A stretch of DNA of 64,000 nt from Desmospora activa DSM 45169 (GCF_003046315.1 NZ_PZZP01000001.1:1302001-1366000), one strand, 5' to 3'; positions 42,932 through 53,030 are shown, numbered from the stretch's first letter. Numbers and translations are program-made. The notes: a model not told the origin generated them from the sequence alone.

Positions 42932-44329
42932 TTATCGTTGTAGGAAAGCCAAAGCATCATGGGCAGCGTGTTTGCCTTGGTCGATACAGTCGGGAATCCC
43001 AACTCCACTATAAGAAGCGCCCGCCCAAAAGATGCCGGGAAGGTGTTCTCGACTCCCCGCTCGAACCTGTGCCACCCACTCAGCATGCCCAGGGGTATAC
43101 TGGGGCATTGCTTTTTTCCAACGAGTGACACGGGTAAAGAGGGGTTTATCCGTGATCCCCATGATTTGATTGATATCTTGTCGCACCGTCCCGACTATGG
43201 TCTCATCCGATTCATCGACGATCGCTTCATCCCCAGAGCGTCCCACATAGCAGCGAATCAAGGCTTTTCCGGCGGGAGTCGTATGGGGCCACTTTTGATG
43301 TGTCCAGGTGCAGGCGGTGATGGTGGTGGGCTCTCGCCGCGGCACCACAAATCCGGTTCCGTCCATTTCGAGGCGGGCATCTTCGGCATTGTAAGCCAGG
43401 ATCACGTTAGCGACAGAAGTGGCGGGAGACGAATGGTGCGCTTTTAAAAAGTCGTATCGCGGAAAGAGTAAGTCTACTTCCGGTTGAGGAAGGGTGACGA
43501 TAACGATGTCTGCGGCGATTGTTTCGCTGTAATCGGTCAGCAAATGATACCCATTCGCTTCTTTTTTTACTTCTTTTACCCGTATTCCTGTACGCATACT
43601 CCCAGGAGGCAAGGCGTTATCCAGTGCATCCACCAGGGATTGTAATCCATTCTTTAAGGTGAGAAAAGCCCCTTGTGGCTTGCCGCCATTGGCTTGAGGG
43701 GAGCGTGTCCGTTTCATCCCCAAGATGAGGCTGCGGTATTTCTCCTCGATCGCTGCAAATTGCGGAAAAGTAGCCTGTAAGCTTAAATGATCGATATTCC
43801 CAGCGTAGATCCCTGAGAGCAAGGGTTCAATCAGGTGATCCACGACTTCATCTCCCAATCGGCGCCGGAAAAAATGACCGACGGAGACATCGTCGTCATA
43901 GTTGCCCCGTGGCAGAATCAAATCCGCTGCGGCCCGCAATTTGGCGGCAGGGGAGAAAAGACGGGTGGTAACAAAGGGACTGAGACGGGTGGGAATTCCC
44001 ATCACGGCTCCTTCCGGGATCGGCGTTAATCGGCCTCGGTGTAGGATATACGCTTGTCCGGTCTGATTGCGTACCAATTCTTTTTCCAATCCCAGATCTA
44101 CAACCAATTGTTTGGCACTGGGTTTTCGCTCCAAAAAAGAGTCCGGTCCTTTTTCCATCACAAAACCATCGGTCCGCTCGGTGTCAATTTTCCCCCCTAA
44201 GCGCCGATCCGCTTCCAACAGTGTTAGTTGGGGAGTAAAACCCTGCTCTCTTGCCTCCCGCAGCAGATAATAAGCGGCGGAAAGACCGGTGATGCCTCCA
44301 CCGAGGATGGCGATGCGCGGGGAATTCAT
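42932..44329 (-). CDS. hemY: Coproporphyrinogen III oxidase HemY (CgoX)
   Basis: This 465-residue FAD enzyme has the dinucleotide motif [16 protein letters not shown] at the N-terminus and GGKIDT after it. With hemE and hemH on the same operon, and no hemG or hemJ, it fits the Gram-positive route in which HemY oxidises coproporphyrinogen III to coproporphyrin III. ATG 44329 overlaps the hemH stop by 4 bp, showing coupling. Confidence 0.93.
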   Translation of the reverse strand: MNSPRIAILGGGITGLSAAYYLLREAREQGFTPQLTLLEADRRLGGKIDTERTDGFVMEKGPDSFLERKPSAKQLVVDLGLEKELVRNQTGQAYILHRGRLTPIPEGAVMGIPTRLSPFVTTRLFSPAAKLRAAADLILPRGNYDDDVSVGHFFRRRLGDEVVDHLIEPLLSGIYAGNIDHLSLQATFPQFAAIEEKYRSLILGMKRTRSPQANGGKPQGAFLTLKNGLQSLVDALDNALPPGSMRTGIRVKEVKKEANGYHLLTDYSETIAADIVIVTLPQPEVDLLFPRYDFLKAHHSSPATSVANVILAYNAEDARLEMDGTGFVVPRREPTTITACTWTHQKWPHTTPAGKALIRCYVGRSGDEAIVDESDETIVGTVRQDINQIMGITDKPLFTRVTRWKKAMPQYTPGHAEWVAQVRAGSREHLPGIFWAGASYSGVGIPDCIDQGKHAAHDALAFLQR

Positions 44330-45261
44330 CGATTTGTCCATCGGTCGGATACCACTTCCGCCAGACACGTGATAAATTCCGGCTCGGTATTGGGCATTGG
44401 GGGACGGTAGTAACGAGCTCCAATTTCATCACAGACGACTTTACACTCATAGTCGTTGTCATATAACACTTCCAGGTGATCAGCCACAAAACCAAGGGGG
44501 CAATAGATAAAGCCGGTATAGCCTTTTTCCCGGTGCAGATCGCGGGTTAGATCTTGTACATCGGGTCCCAGCCACGGTTCCGGGGTGTTACCGGCGCTCT
44601 GCCAACCGACGGCATATTGGTCGATTCCGGCGGTATCCGCCACTAAGCGGGCGCTCTCTTCCAACTGCTGCGGGTAAGGATCGCCTGCTTGAATGATTTT
44701 TTCCGGTAAACTGTGAGCGGAGAAAATGATACAGGTTTTTTCCCGCTCATCGCGAGAGAGGTTGGCGGTGATTTGACGGATGCCATTCGCCCAAAATTGG
44801 ACATAGTGCGGATGTTGATACCAGCTCTCGACCGAATGGATACGGGGGCCACCCAGTGCCTCCGCTTCTTTTTGAGCACGGCCGTTGTAGGAGCGGATGC
44901 TAAAGGTGGAGTAGTGGGGAGCCAATACAATGCTGACGGCTTCCTCGATGCCGTCTTGGTGCATCTGGTGGACGGCGTCTTCTACAAAAGGATCGATATG
45001 TTTTAAACCGAGGTAGGTTTTAAATTGTACATCCTCATGAAGTTGATTAAGCCGCTCCTCTAATCGAGCCGCCTGCTCATCGGTGATGCGGGCAAGTGGC
45101 GAGATACCGCCAATGGCTTCATAGCGATCTTTTAGGTCTTGCAACAAATCTTGCGGTGGTTTCCGGCCATGGCGAATATGAGTGTAATAGGGTTCAATCT
45201 CTTCCGTGCTGCGCGGGGTGCCATAGGCCATGACCAACACCCCGATCGTCGGTTTGGTCAC
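44326..45261 (-). CDS. hemH: Coproporphyrin III ferrochelatase (HemH/CpfC)
   Basis: This 311-residue enzyme inserts ferrous iron into coproporphyrin III. The family motifs [34 protein letters not shown] and [16 protein letters not shown] are clear; the last-but-one holds the catalytic histidine. GTG 45261 follows GAAAGGAGGGG. It sits between hemE and hemY. The final decarboxylase, HemQ, is not in the window. Confidence 0.94.
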   Translation of the reverse strand: MTKPTIGVLVMAYGTPRSTEEIEPYYTHIRHGRKPPQDLLQDLKDRYEAIGGISPLARITDEQAARLEERLNQLHEDVQFKTYLGLKHIDPFVEDAVHQMHQDGIEEAVSIVLAPHYSTFSIRSYNGRAQKEAEALGGPRIHSVESWYQHPHYVQFWANGIRQITANLSRDEREKTCIIFSAHSLPEKIIQAGDPYPQQLEESARLVADTAGIDQYAVGWQSAGNTPEPWLGPDVQDLTRDLHREKGYTGFIYCPLGFVADHLEVLYDNDYECKVVCDEIGARYYRPPMPNTEPEFITCLAEVVSDRWTNR

Positions 45262-45263
45262 GA

Positions 45264-46307
45264 TTACCCCTCCTTTCGTGAGTATTGATGGATAAACTGG
45301 GTCAGTCGTTGCAAGGTCTCCACTTTTACTTCAGGGAATGTTCCGTGTCCCAGGTTAAAAATATGGCCCGGATGCGCTTGACCTTGGTCCAGGATTTCCT
45401 TCGCTTTGGCTTCGATTTTCTCCCAGGGTCCTAGAAGTAGCGACGGATCTAGGTTTCCCTGCAAGGTTTTATGGATGCCGCGCCCACGGGCTTCCGGAAT
45501 CGACGTACGCCAATCCAGTCCCAGCACATCGGTTGGGAGCTGATTCCACTCTTCCAACAGGTGCCCGGCACCGATTCCAAAGTAAATCGTCGGTACATCC
45601 GTCGTTTCCTTCAGTTCAGCAAAAATCCGTTGCATAACAGGCGCGACATAGGTGCGGTAATCTTCCTCATTTAAAGCTCCTACCCATGAATCAAAAATCT
45701 GAATAGCGTGGGCACCCGCTTGTACTTGGGCTTGGAGGTAGGAAATTGTCAAATCGCCCAACTTATCCATCAAACGTGTCCATGCCTCCGGTTGGGCATA
45801 CATAAAGCCTTTGGTTTGGTGGTAGTTTTTCGAAGGGCCTCCTTCGATCATATAGCTGGCTAGGGTAAAGGGAGCACCGCCAAACCCGATCAAGGGGACG
45901 GTCAATTCCCGTCGCAATTGGCGAATAGACGCCATAATAAAGGGAACGTCGCTTTCGGGGTCCAGTTTACCCAATCGATTGACGTCTTCCACATGCCGGA
46001 TAGGATTTGAAATGACCGGACCAATGCCGGAACGGATATCCACATCTACCCCGATCGGTTTGAGCGGCGTCATGATATCTGCAAATAGAATCGCCGCATC
46101 CACCCCTAGTTGGTCAACGGGTAAGCGGGTTACTTCCGCACATACTTCTGGGATTTCGTTCATTTCAAAGAAAGAGTATTTTTGCCGGATCGCACGGTAT
46201 TCCGGCTGATATCGACCCGCTTGCCGCATATACCATACCGGCGTATAGGTGACCGGCTCTTGGTGACAGGCGCGGAGAAAAGTATCGTTAAAGGATTTTT
46301 GAGACAT
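45264..46307 (-). CDS. hemE: Uroporphyrinogen decarboxylase
   Basis: This 347-residue enzyme decarboxylates uroporphyrinogen III to coproporphyrinogen [20 protein letters not shown] is the substrate-binding signature and [20 protein letters not shown] the second motif. It is the first gene of hemEHY; hemH begins 2 bases after its stop. ATG 46307 has AAAGGTG upstream. Confidence 0.95.
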   Translation of the reverse strand: MSQKSFNDTFLRACHQEPVTYTPVWYMRQAGRYQPEYRAIRQKYSFFEMNEIPEVCAEVTRLPVDQLGVDAAILFADIMTPLKPIGVDVDIRSGIGPVISNPIRHVEDVNRLGKLDPESDVPFIMASIRQLRRELTVPLIGFGGAPFTLASYMIEGGPSKNYHQTKGFMYAQPEAWTRLMDKLGDLTISYLQAQVQAGAHAIQIFDSWVGALNEEDYRTYVAPVMQRIFAELKETTDVPTIYFGIGAGHLLEEWNQLPTDVLGLDWRTSIPEARGRGIHKTLQGNLDPSLLLGPWEKIEAKAKEILDQGQAHPGHIFNLGHGTFPEVKVETLQRLTQFIHQYSRKEG

Positions 46308-46418
46308 AGGGACACACCTTTCGTTAATTAGAACAACTCTAAATAAATGATACTTCTTATTTTGCCATAACGATAGAGAGATGAAAGGGTTAAGGGTTAC
46401 AATCCCGTGTCCAATCCC

Positions 46419-46688
46419 TCAATAACGAATCCGAAAGTTTTCCAGCGATGGATCCCACTCTTTTTCTCGTATTTCCCAGTCACTTATATCGGAATAGCGA
46501 GACCCTTGTTTTGCCGTTTCGACAAAGAAGTCAAGCGCAGGCGAATCCGCTTGAGCCTCTTCAACACTCCCGTCATCTCGATTGCGCACCCACTCCTTCA
46601 CTTGATAGTGGTTGGCTGTCTGTTGTACAAAAAATCGGAAACCCACTCCTTGCACTCGTCCATAAACGATCATATGAATGCGTCTCAT
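46419..46688 (-). CDS. acyP: Acylphosphatase
   Basis: This 89-residue enzyme hydrolyses acyl phosphates. Arg18 in YGRVQGVGFRFF and Asn37 in WVRNRDDGSVE are the catalytic residues. The start ATG follows GGGAGGG. It stands alone, reverse to the carbonic anhydrase gene. Confidence 0.93.
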   Translation of the reverse strand: MRRIHMIVYGRVQGVGFRFFVQQTANHYQVKEWVRNRDDGSVEEAQADSPALDFFVETAKQGSRYSDISDWEIREKEWDPSLENFRIRY

Positions 46689-46890
46689 ACTATCCCTCCC
46701 GCTTCAGTTTTCCACGATCGCTTCCATCTCAATCCTCGAGAAATTTAAACATAAAGAGTACAAGACCTAGTGGATAAAGTTTTGCTAAGACTGTGATTAA
46801 TTTTTTATTTAGGTCTTTCTATTTCCGAGATTTTTAGTATAATAAATAAGTCAACAAACCACATATCTTTTTAAAGAAGGGGAAATCAAG

Positions 46891-47703
46891 GTGAATAAGC
46901 GCAAACTTTCCTTTATCAAATCAGGCCTGATTTTGTCCGCCAGCTTTGCATTGGTTGTTGGATGCAGCAGTGCCAATGCCGGCAATCCTCAACAACAAGC
47001 GGAAACAAAGGAGGATGTGCACTGGTCCTATGAAGGAGAGAACGGACCGGAAAATTGGGGTAAGCTAAAGCCCGAATTTGCTGCCTGTGAAGAAGGGAAG
47101 GAGCAATCCCCGATCGATATCTCCGAATATAAACCGGCTGATCTTGTCCCGATTAAATTCGGTTACCATGCAGCCGACTGGGGAGTAGTTAACAACGGTC
47201 ACACCATCCAGGCCAATATCGCTTCTCAAGACAATACGATTAAGCTGGACGGCACCACCTATACATTGCAACAATTCCATTTCCATACCCCCAGTGAGCA
47301 CACGATTGACGGCAAACCGACCGATATGGAGCTCCACTTGGTGCACCAAGATAAAGATGGAAACTTGGCAGTCGTCGGTCTCATGATCAAGGAAGGGAAA
47401 GAAAACCATCAGCTGACCGCTGTTTGGGATAAAATGCCGAAAGAAGAGAGCAAAGAAGAAGTCGCGCTCGGCAAAAAGTTGGATGCAAGCGCATTGCTGC
47501 CCGACGATGCTAGCACATACCGCTATAAAGGCTCTCTGACGACACCTCCGTGCTCGGAAGGCGTCAACTGGTCGGTCGTAAAACAGCCGATCGAAATGTC
47601 CAAAGCACAAATCGATGCATTTAAAGAGATCTTCCCGATGAACAGCCGCCCCGTGCAGCCGGTCCATGAGCGGGAAATCCTTGAAGAAAAATCGGAGCAA
47701 TAA
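46891..47703 (+). CDS. Alpha-carbonic anhydrase lipoprotein
   Basis: This 270-residue surface enzyme interconverts CO2 and bicarbonate. A signal with lipobox LVVGC (Cys25) tethers it outside the membrane. The alpha-class fold is evident: HWSYEGENGPENWG, QSPIDI, the zinc histidines in FHFHTPSEH and ELHLVH, and LTTPPCSEGVNW. It starts at GTG 46891 after AGAAGGGGAAA, about 50 bases after a TATAAT box at 46838. A strong shared terminator follows. Confidence 0.94.
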   Translation: MNKRKLSFIKSGLILSASFALVVGCSSANAGNPQQQAETKEDVHWSYEGENGPENWGKLKPEFAACEEGKEQSPIDISEYKPADLVPIKFGYHAADWGVVNNGHTIQANIASQDNTIKLDGTTYTLQQFHFHTPSEHTIDGKPTDMELHLVHQDKDGNLAVVGLMIKEGKENHQLTAVWDKMPKEESKEEVALGKKLDASALLPDDASTYRYKGSLTTPPCSEGVNWSVVKQPIEMSKAQIDAFKEIFPMNSRPVQPVHEREILEEKSEQ

Positions 47704-47708
47704 GTAAA

Positions 47709-47750
47709 AATAAAAATGGTCCGTCTCTAATGAGACGGACCATTTTTATT
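47709..47750. terminator. Bidirectional terminator between carbonic anhydrase and Xer-type recombinase
   Basis: A perfect 19-bp stem (AATAAAAATGGTCCGTCTC with its complement) closes a TAAT loop. It overlaps the stop codon of the converging recombinase gene. Confidence 0.88.
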
Positions 47751-48819
47751 CTAACCGGTCCAATGCGCCATCCTTCTCGGAGTTGATCACATGGGTATAG
47801 ATCTGGGTGGTTTGGATACTGGAGTGTCCCAATATCTCCTGTACCACCCGTAGATTTTCACCATTGGAAAGAAGGCGGGTTGCCAGCGTGTGGCGCAATT
47901 TGTGCGGCGAAATATTGGCAGCCTTGGGAGGGAGGTTGGCTTCCCGTACATATTTTTGCAAGGCTTCATAGACACCCTTTCGACTGATGCGGCCACGGTT
48001 TTTATTGAGAAATAAAGCCTCTTGGTGCTCGGTTTGCAACCCGTTTCGCGGACGTTGTTCAAGGTAGCCGTGCAAGGCTTCCCAAGCGGGACGGTTTAGT
48101 TTCAGCATGCGCTCTTTTCCGCCTTTACCCAAAATGATAACTCTGGCAGTGTCGCCATCATGCTGGATGCTGTTCAAATTGAGGCCGACCAACTCAGACA
48201 CACGCATTCCTGTGTTTAAGAAGAGGAGGAGAATGGATCGATCCCGATATTCGTACCAGGTTTGGGTGCGTCGTTTTTGTTTATTGTGATAGGTACTGAC
48301 GGCATCGATCAGCCTCATGGCTTCTTCTCGAGTCAGAAAAACGGGTACTTTTTGCTGATGGCGAGAGCGAAGGGAGGCATCCTCATACTCTTGCATCGGA
48401 TCACGATCCAGGACATCGGTTTTAAGGAGATAACGAAAAAGAGAGCGTAATGATGCCCGTTTCCGTCGCTTGCCGGAGCGTGAGTTTTCCCGAAAGTGTT
48501 TTCTTTCCACCCATTCCTTGCGAGTCTCACCGGTTACAGGATCTTTTTTCGTGATTTGCACCTGAATCGTCCGTTCATAGCCGTTTTCAATGTGGCGAAA
48601 AAAGCGTTTAATCTCCTTGGGTGTGATATCTTCCAGCTCCAAGTTTCGGCTGGCAAGAAAATCAAAGAAGAGGGAGAAGTCATAAGCATAATTGGCGATG
48701 GTTTGCGGAGAACGATCCGCACTGATCATTTCATGGAAAAATTCCTGCACGTCTTCAGGAAACGCAACAATGATGCGATTAATGTTTTCCGGTAATCGTC
48801 GCGAAAATACTTCCGCCAC
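47746..48819 (-). CDS. Tyrosine recombinase of the Xer family
   Basis: This 357-residue integrase-fold protein has a SAM-like N-terminal core-binding domain (residues 30-150) and a catalytic domain with NTGMRVSELVGL (Arg), HKLRHTLATRL (His-x2-Arg) and LGHSSIQTTQIYTHV (His and Tyr nucleophile). It is larger than XerC/XerD (about 300) and has an insert (KKDPVTGETRKEWVERKHF), resembling XerS-like proteins of Bacilli. It is likely a housekeeping recombinase rather than a phage integrase, since no prophage genes or attachment repeats are seen. GTG 48819 lies 9 bases after GGAG. Confidence 0.85.
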   Translation of the reverse strand: MAEVFSRRLPENINRIIVAFPEDVQEFFHEMISADRSPQTIANYAYDFSLFFDFLASRNLELEDITPKEIKRFFRHIENGYERTIQVQITKKDPVTGETRKEWVERKHFRENSRSGKRRKRASLRSLFRYLLKTDVLDRDPMQEYEDASLRSRHQQKVPVFLTREEAMRLIDAVSTYHNKQKRRTQTWYEYRDRSILLLFLNTGMRVSELVGLNLNSIQHDGDTARVIILGKGGKERMLKLNRPAWEALHGYLEQRPRNGLQTEHQEALFLNKNRGRISRKGVYEALQKYVREANLPPKAANISPHKLRHTLATRLLSNGENLRVVQEILGHSSIQTTQIYTHVINSEKDGALDRLE

Positions 48820-48897
48820 CGTGCTCACTCCATCATTTTGTAACGTTGTCTCTATTATATATAGCACGAATCATACGAAAATACCACGATAATGGAG

Positions 48898-50070
48898 TTA
48901 AACACCATACTTAAGACTTTGAAAAAATCTCCGAACATCTTCAACAAAGCATCCCGGCTGCTCCATGGCGAAAAAATGTCCAGCTTGTGAGCTTTCAGTC
49001 CAGTGTATAATATGATGATCTCTTTCAGCAAATCGCCTTATGGTCGTATCATGAGAGCGAGATACCAGAACTCCGGTTGGTACGGTACCGCGACCTTTGG
49101 CTATCCAAGCCGATTCATCGTGCATAGACTCATAATAGATTTGGGCGGAAGAGCCGGAAATTCCAGAAAACCAGTAGATACTAATATTCGTCAGCAGCCT
49201 GTCACGATCGATCGTTTCCTCAGGCAAAGCTTCCTCTGGGTTTGTCCACTTTTTAAAGATCTCAATAATCCACGCCAATTGACCGACCGGTGAATCATGA
49301 AGTCCGTAAGCGAGAGTTTGAGGGCTCTTGGACTGAATTTGCAAATATCCATCATTGAAAGTTTCCAATCTTTTTAAGCGCATTTGCTCTTCCGCTGTCA
49401 AGCCATCCATTTCATGTTCTTCTCCTGAAGGAAAGGTCATCAAGGCATTTAAGTGGATTCCTATCAGACGTTCCGGTGCAAGATGTCCCATTTCAGGCGC
49501 TATAAAAGCGCCAGAGTCGCCACCCTGCACTCCAAACTTATCGTAACCCAGGAGATCCATCAATTGCACAAACACTTTTGCGATTTTACCTGGCGTCCAT
49601 CCAGGTTCATTTAAAGGTGTAGAAAAGCCGAAGCCGGGTATGGATGGAATAATCAGATGAAAGGCTTCAGACGATTCACTACCATGTGAACGAGGATCGG
49701 TTAAAGGGCCGATTACATCCAAAAACTCCACAAAAGATCCAGGCCATCCATGTATGAGCATCAGCGGAGTCGCTGCCGGTTCCGGAGACTTGATATGAAT
49801 AAAATGAATGTTTTGACCCTCAATATTCGTGATGAATTGTGGAATTTTGTTTAGCTGCTCTTCATGAGCGCGCCAATCATAATGATGTTGCCAGTAATCG
49901 GTAAGCTCTTTCAGATAAGGGAGCGGCACACCTCGTTCCCATCCAGTTTTTGGCGAATTTTCAGGCCAGCGGCTGTGGTTTAACCGTTCCAGCAGATCGA
50001 CGTATTCTTTTTGGGATACTTCAATACGAAAGGGATGAATGGCTGGTGAATGCATATTTTTACTTGTCAT
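48898..50070 (-). CDS. Second epoxide hydrolase (EHN / alpha-beta hydrolase family)
   Basis: This 390-residue paralogue of the enzyme at 1442-2566 has the EHN domain (residues 12-130), HGWPGS (107-112), nucleophile motif GGDSGAF with Asp185, and His365 in QAGHFFAMEQPG. The acid-bearing segment differs: GVLVSRSHDTTIRRFAE here against GVAVFPHDLILPVRRIAE in the first copy. The ATG follows GAGAGGAG. Its promoter overlaps the same inverted repeat found beside the WYL regulator, so both epoxide hydrolase loci may belong to one regulon. Confidence 0.87.
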   Translation of the reverse strand: MTSKNMHSPAIHPFRIEVSQKEYVDLLERLNHSRWPENSPKTGWERGVPLPYLKELTDYWQHHYDWRAHEEQLNKIPQFITNIEGQNIHFIHIKSPEPAATPLMLIHGWPGSFVEFLDVIGPLTDPRSHGSESSEAFHLIIPSIPGFGFSTPLNEPGWTPGKIAKVFVQLMDLLGYDKFGVQGGDSGAFIAPEMGHLAPERLIGIHLNALMTFPSGEEHEMDGLTAEEQMRLKRLETFNDGYLQIQSKSPQTLAYGLHDSPVGQLAWIIEIFKKWTNPEEALPEETIDRDRLLTNISIYWFSGISGSSAQIYYESMHDESAWIAKGRGTVPTGVLVSRSHDTTIRRFAERDHHIIHWTESSQAGHFFAMEQPGCFVEDVRRFFQSLKYGV

Positions 50071-50125
50071 ACAAAAGCTCCTCTCTTAATCAAAGTCATT
50101 AATCTGATTCAAAGTTTAAAACAAC

Positions 50126-50156
50126 AATTATGACAGCTTATATGTCAGGATTGAAA
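50126..50156 (-). promoter_or_regulatory. Promoter and WYL-type operator before the second epoxide hydrolase
   Basis: AATTATGACA and TGTCAGGATT are separated by 7 bp, with the same half-site length and spacing as the dyad at 723-749; one half is identical. On the minus strand TTCAAT, 17 bp and CATAAT form a promoter buried in the dyad, as expected for repression. Confidence 0.55.
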
Positions 50157-50220
50157 AAATGCATAGAAACAATGCGAATGAAAATAATGAATGTGAGATT
50201 AAACGTTTGGAGGGAATCCC

Positions 50221-50376
50221 ATGAAAGAGAAAAAGGAGCACCAACAGAGTCCTAAGGTGGCACCGGGAATGGATGACAGCGAGGAGTTGGAACAAGAAGC
50301 GACCCGCGAAGAGGTCGAGCGCGGAGAAAGCACAGATGTGACCACATTGTCGTATGATGAGGTGGGTCCTAGTTAA
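50221..50376 (+). CDS. 51-residue acidic hydrophilic protein
   Basis: A short frame runs from ATG 50221, 6 bases after GGAGGG, to TAA 50376. The product (MKEKKEHQQSPKVAPGMDDS, then many Glu and Thr, ending DEVGPS) is charged, lacks hydrophobic segments and is probably disordered. Small proteins of this kind occur among sporulation and stress genes of Bacilli, but I cannot assign a family. Confidence 0.6.
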   Translation: MKEKKEHQQSPKVAPGMDDSEELEQEATREEVERGESTDVTTLSYDEVGPS

Positions 50377-50750
50377 TTCTCTCGGTTTGATAAGGAATAA
50401 CGGAACATGCCCAAAAAGTAGTTCATCCGATATCTCGCTTCGCCCGTAAGCCCGAATTTATGGTCCTTTTATCTTCAAATAACTTCACAAAACAATGATT
50501 TTGTTACGTTGTATAGAAAAGCTCAAGATGCTCACGCGCGAGAGCCCTTTCGAGACATACTAAAAATGAAAATTGCAGAGGGTGTAATCATACTATCGTA
50601 AAAATAAAACCGGCTTAAACGGCGAATTTGGGCTCCTAATTTTTAGGAGTTAATTGGAAAATAAAAGCCGATTGAGGTTAAGATACACATCGGATCAGTC
50701 AGATGGTGATCTCCTTCATCACGAGAAACCTTCGTAAACAATTCCATATC
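50377..50750. other. Gene-poor stretch
   Basis: No convincing gene. A 7-bp hairpin CTCCTAA-TTT-TTAGGAG lies at 50633-50649. A short frame near 50510-50600 reads LYRKAQDAHAREPFRDILKM, which may be a remnant of a lost gene. Confidence 0.35.
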
Positions 50751-51185
50751 TTATGCCCCACGGTTGATATGAGACAAATACTCAAATGCAGTTATTCCAT
50801 AAACGCTTTTAAAATGTTTGTTCAAATGGGTAAGATCAACAAAGCCGCATTCTGCTACTACTTCATATATATCACCGGTTTTCTCTATCAGTTGCTTTGC
50901 GTGTTCAATCTTAGAGTTCAGAAAATATTGGTATGGTGATATTCCGGTTTGTGCCTTGAATGATCGGATAAACTGATACTTCGATATCCCTAGTTTTCCA
51001 CTGATCTCATCAAGCCTTAGGACATTTTTCAGATTGCCATGGAGCAAATCCTTCGCTTTTTCGATAAAGGTGTTGTCTTTCGCGCAATCAGTGAAAAAAT
51101 CCGTTTCGACAAGGCTGGCGGTAAGGGACAAGAGCAATTCACTGCACAATAAAGATGCAATATTCATGAGGATACTCCCTTTCAA
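50751..51185 (-). pseudogene. AraC-family regulator, C-terminal half (N-terminus degraded)
   Basis: The frame encodes two AraC helix-turn-helix motifs, LDEISGKLGISKYQFIRSFK and YEVVAECGFVDLTHLNKHFK, in the C-terminal 100 residues. The usual N-terminal cupin domain (about 150 residues) is missing. Just upstream, another frame reads ILYAIEPEGVLLHENA and then hits a stop, consistent with a frameshift joining the two parts. No ribosome site precedes the TTG at 51185. It is probably a decaying regulator, though a short functional form cannot be excluded. Confidence 0.55.
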
Positions 51186-51315
51186 GCATTCTCATGCAAC
51201 AATACACCTTCAGGTTCAATGGCATATAGTATATTATTGCAGGATTGCTGAAAGCTTCAGTGACATGTGGCATATAATGCAAGTTCTTGTCCACCGACAA
51301 TTGTCATCGAACAAC

Positions 51316-51909
51316 CTAATCATTCAATCCCTTTCCATTAAGAATTTGCTGCATGTATTTTTCAACCCTTGACTCTCGCGTTTTGGATTGTTTGGGCTTA
51401 GAAAAATAATGAATGTATGCTCGTTGCCGTCCCGGCGTCAATGCTTCAAAAGCGCTTTTCAAGGCAGGGATTTCTTCGAATTTATTTTGAAGCTCTTCAG
51501 GAATTATAAATTCTGTCGTATTCTTAAATTTCACTTTCAAACCCGCTTTTTCAACTTCAATGGCTTCATAAATATAGGCTTTCAAGATGGTTTCCATTTC
51601 AACGATTTCTTGAACATTGGTGAATCGAATCTGGCGCGCCGCCTGTACATTCTCTGTTTGTTGGATTAGAATCCCATGGGCATCCTGTAACAAGGCACCT
51701 TTGTGAAAAAGAAGCGCACAATATTCTTTAAACCCATGTATCAAAACGATGTTTTTCTTCTCGAACGTGTAACAAGGATGCATCCACTTAAATTCTTCGG
51801 TCAGCTCACAATCAAGAGCGATATTTCTCAACTTCTCATATTCCGCCCTCCATTTATTAGCTTTACTTAAAAATTCGTCGACCTTAGGATTCAATCTACT
51901 CTTTGTCAT
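51316..51909 (-). CDS. YdeI/OmpD-associated family protein
   Basis: This 197-residue protein has a DUF1801-like N-terminal domain (LNPKVDEFLSKANKWRAEYE, then EEFKWMHPCYTF) and a C-terminal YdeI tail (PEELQNKFEEIPALKSAFEA, LTPGRQRAYIHYFSKPKQSK). Members are often annotated as bacteriocin-protection or YdeI family; no biochemical function is fixed. ATG 51909 follows GAGGGGTG. The gene is AT-rich compared with the core operons. Confidence 0.8.
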   Translation of the reverse strand: MTKSRLNPKVDEFLSKANKWRAEYEKLRNIALDCELTEEFKWMHPCYTFEKKNIVLIHGFKEYCALLFHKGALLQDAHGILIQQTENVQAARQIRFTNVQEIVEMETILKAYIYEAIEVEKAGLKVKFKNTTEFIIPEELQNKFEEIPALKSAFEALTPGRQRAYIHYFSKPKQSKTRESRVEKYMQQILNGKGLND

Positions 51910-52253
51910 CAAGACACACCCCTCATCAATTTTTCGTTTAGCTGACAGTCAATCAATCTACTCTTTGTCATAATCATGGTATCTTATTGATGTTAGATAT
52001 TATCACCAATATTGTCCATCTTATCAGAAAGATGAAATAAGAGCTTTCGATAAAAAAAACCTCATCAATATAAGAATCGGCACCTTCTTATTCTGTTAAA
52101 ACATTGTAATCTCATATAATACCTTATAAATGTATAACCCCATCCTAAAATAGGACAGGGTTAACATAAAGTTGATTCATTTTTGATAAAAAACACTTCA
52201 CCGATCTTAAAACTTGCCAATAAGTCGTTTTGTACGGTTACTTCGTCATGAAG
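51910..52253. other. Intergenic stretch with one hairpin
   Basis: No gene. A symmetric hairpin AACCC-CA-TCCTA-AAA-TAGGA-CA-GGGTT lies at 52136-52162, about 90 bases beyond the VOC gene stop; it may end that transcript, although no T-run follows on the minus strand. Confidence 0.4.
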
Positions 52254-52637
52254 TTACTTCTGCACGATCTGAATAAGGTTTCCGCATGTATCGTCGAAGA
52301 CAGCTATTGTGATTTTACCCATTTCTGTGGGCTCCATAGTAAACTTCACGCCTTTTTCCAGTAATCGTTTGTACTCGTTACGGATATCTGCAACGCCAAA
52401 CATTGTTGCTGGGATGCCATCGGCAAATATCTTCTTTTGATACTCTTTGGCGGCGGGATGGTCATTTGGTTCGAGTAAAAGCTCAGTACCGTTCTGATCA
52501 TTGGGAGAAACAAGCGTTATCCACCTAAATTCTCCGACTGGAACATCCTCCTTTTTTACAAACCCCAGCTTTTCTGAATAAAACTCCAGTGCCTTGTCTT
52601 GATCTTGTACGAATATACTGGTAACAACGATTTTCAT
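52254..52637 (-). CDS. VOC-family (glyoxalase-like) protein
   Basis: This 127-residue protein has the paired beta-alpha-beta-beta-beta fold of vicinal oxygen chelate proteins: IVVTSIFVQDQDKALEFYSE, LGFVKKEDVPVG, ELLLEP, then PATMFGVADIRNEYKRLLEK and GNLIQIVQK. Such proteins include lyases, dioxygenases and resistance proteins; the role is open. ATG 52637 follows AGGAGGCAAC. It lies downstream of an ArsR-type repressor on the same strand and is probably its target. Confidence 0.82.
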   Translation of the reverse strand: MKIVVTSIFVQDQDKALEFYSEKLGFVKKEDVPVGEFRWITLVSPNDQNGTELLLEPNDHPAAKEYQKKIFADGIPATMFGVADIRNEYKRLLEKGVKFTMEPTEMGKITIAVFDDTCGNLIQIVQK

Positions 52638-52745
52638 ATTGTTGCCTCCTTTGTTATTTGTAACGCATGGTGCTGTGCTAACAATCGGGTTGCACGCAAA
52701 ACATCCCAAACATTCCTCAGAAAGTCCTGTTCTGAAATTATAAAA

Positions 52746-53024
52746 TTACTCTATCCATCCTGTCAGTATGTGTTTAAGTGGTTCGTTGTTAAACATAAGT
52801 ACTCGATATTTTCCCTTTCGTTTTGATTTTACGAGCCCTGCATCTTCTAATGTAGTAAGATGTTTAGCGATCGCCTGTCGCGAAATGGAAAGGTTGTGCT
52901 TCATAATGAGTCGGGCCGTAAGTTCATACAACGTCAGCTCGTTGCGTTCGGATAGTTCGTCTAGTATAAGCCGACGAGTCGAGTCGCCAAGCGCTTTGAA
53001 GATAGCGTCTTTGTCCCAATTCAT
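52746..53024 (-). CDS. ArsR-family transcriptional regulator
   Basis: This 92-residue winged-helix repressor reads AIFKALGDSTRRLILDELSE, NELTLYELTARLIMKHNLSI, SRQAIAKHLTTLEDAGLVKS and a beta wing. There are no cysteine clusters, so it is not an obvious metal sensor; it resembles the ArsR/SdpR-like group found with VOC or START-domain genes. The promoter -10 box ends only 6 bases before the ATG, so the mRNA may begin at the start codon. The VOC gene follows on the same strand. Confidence 0.82.
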   Translation of the reverse strand: MNWDKDAIFKALGDSTRRLILDELSERNELTLYELTARLIMKHNLSISRQAIAKHLTTLEDAGLVKSKRKGKYRVLMFNNEPLKHILTGWIE

Positions 53025-53030
53025 ATATCA

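Noticed and set aside
47065-47700. 211-codon reverse frame inside the carbonic anhydrase gene
   Set aside because: Composition (many Phe, Arg, His, Val) and full overlap with a well-supported gene mark it as a shadow.
47746-48819. Tyrosine recombinase as marker of a prophage or integrative element
   Set aside because: No phage or conjugation genes and no attachment-site repeats were found around it; it looks like a Xer-type housekeeping protein.
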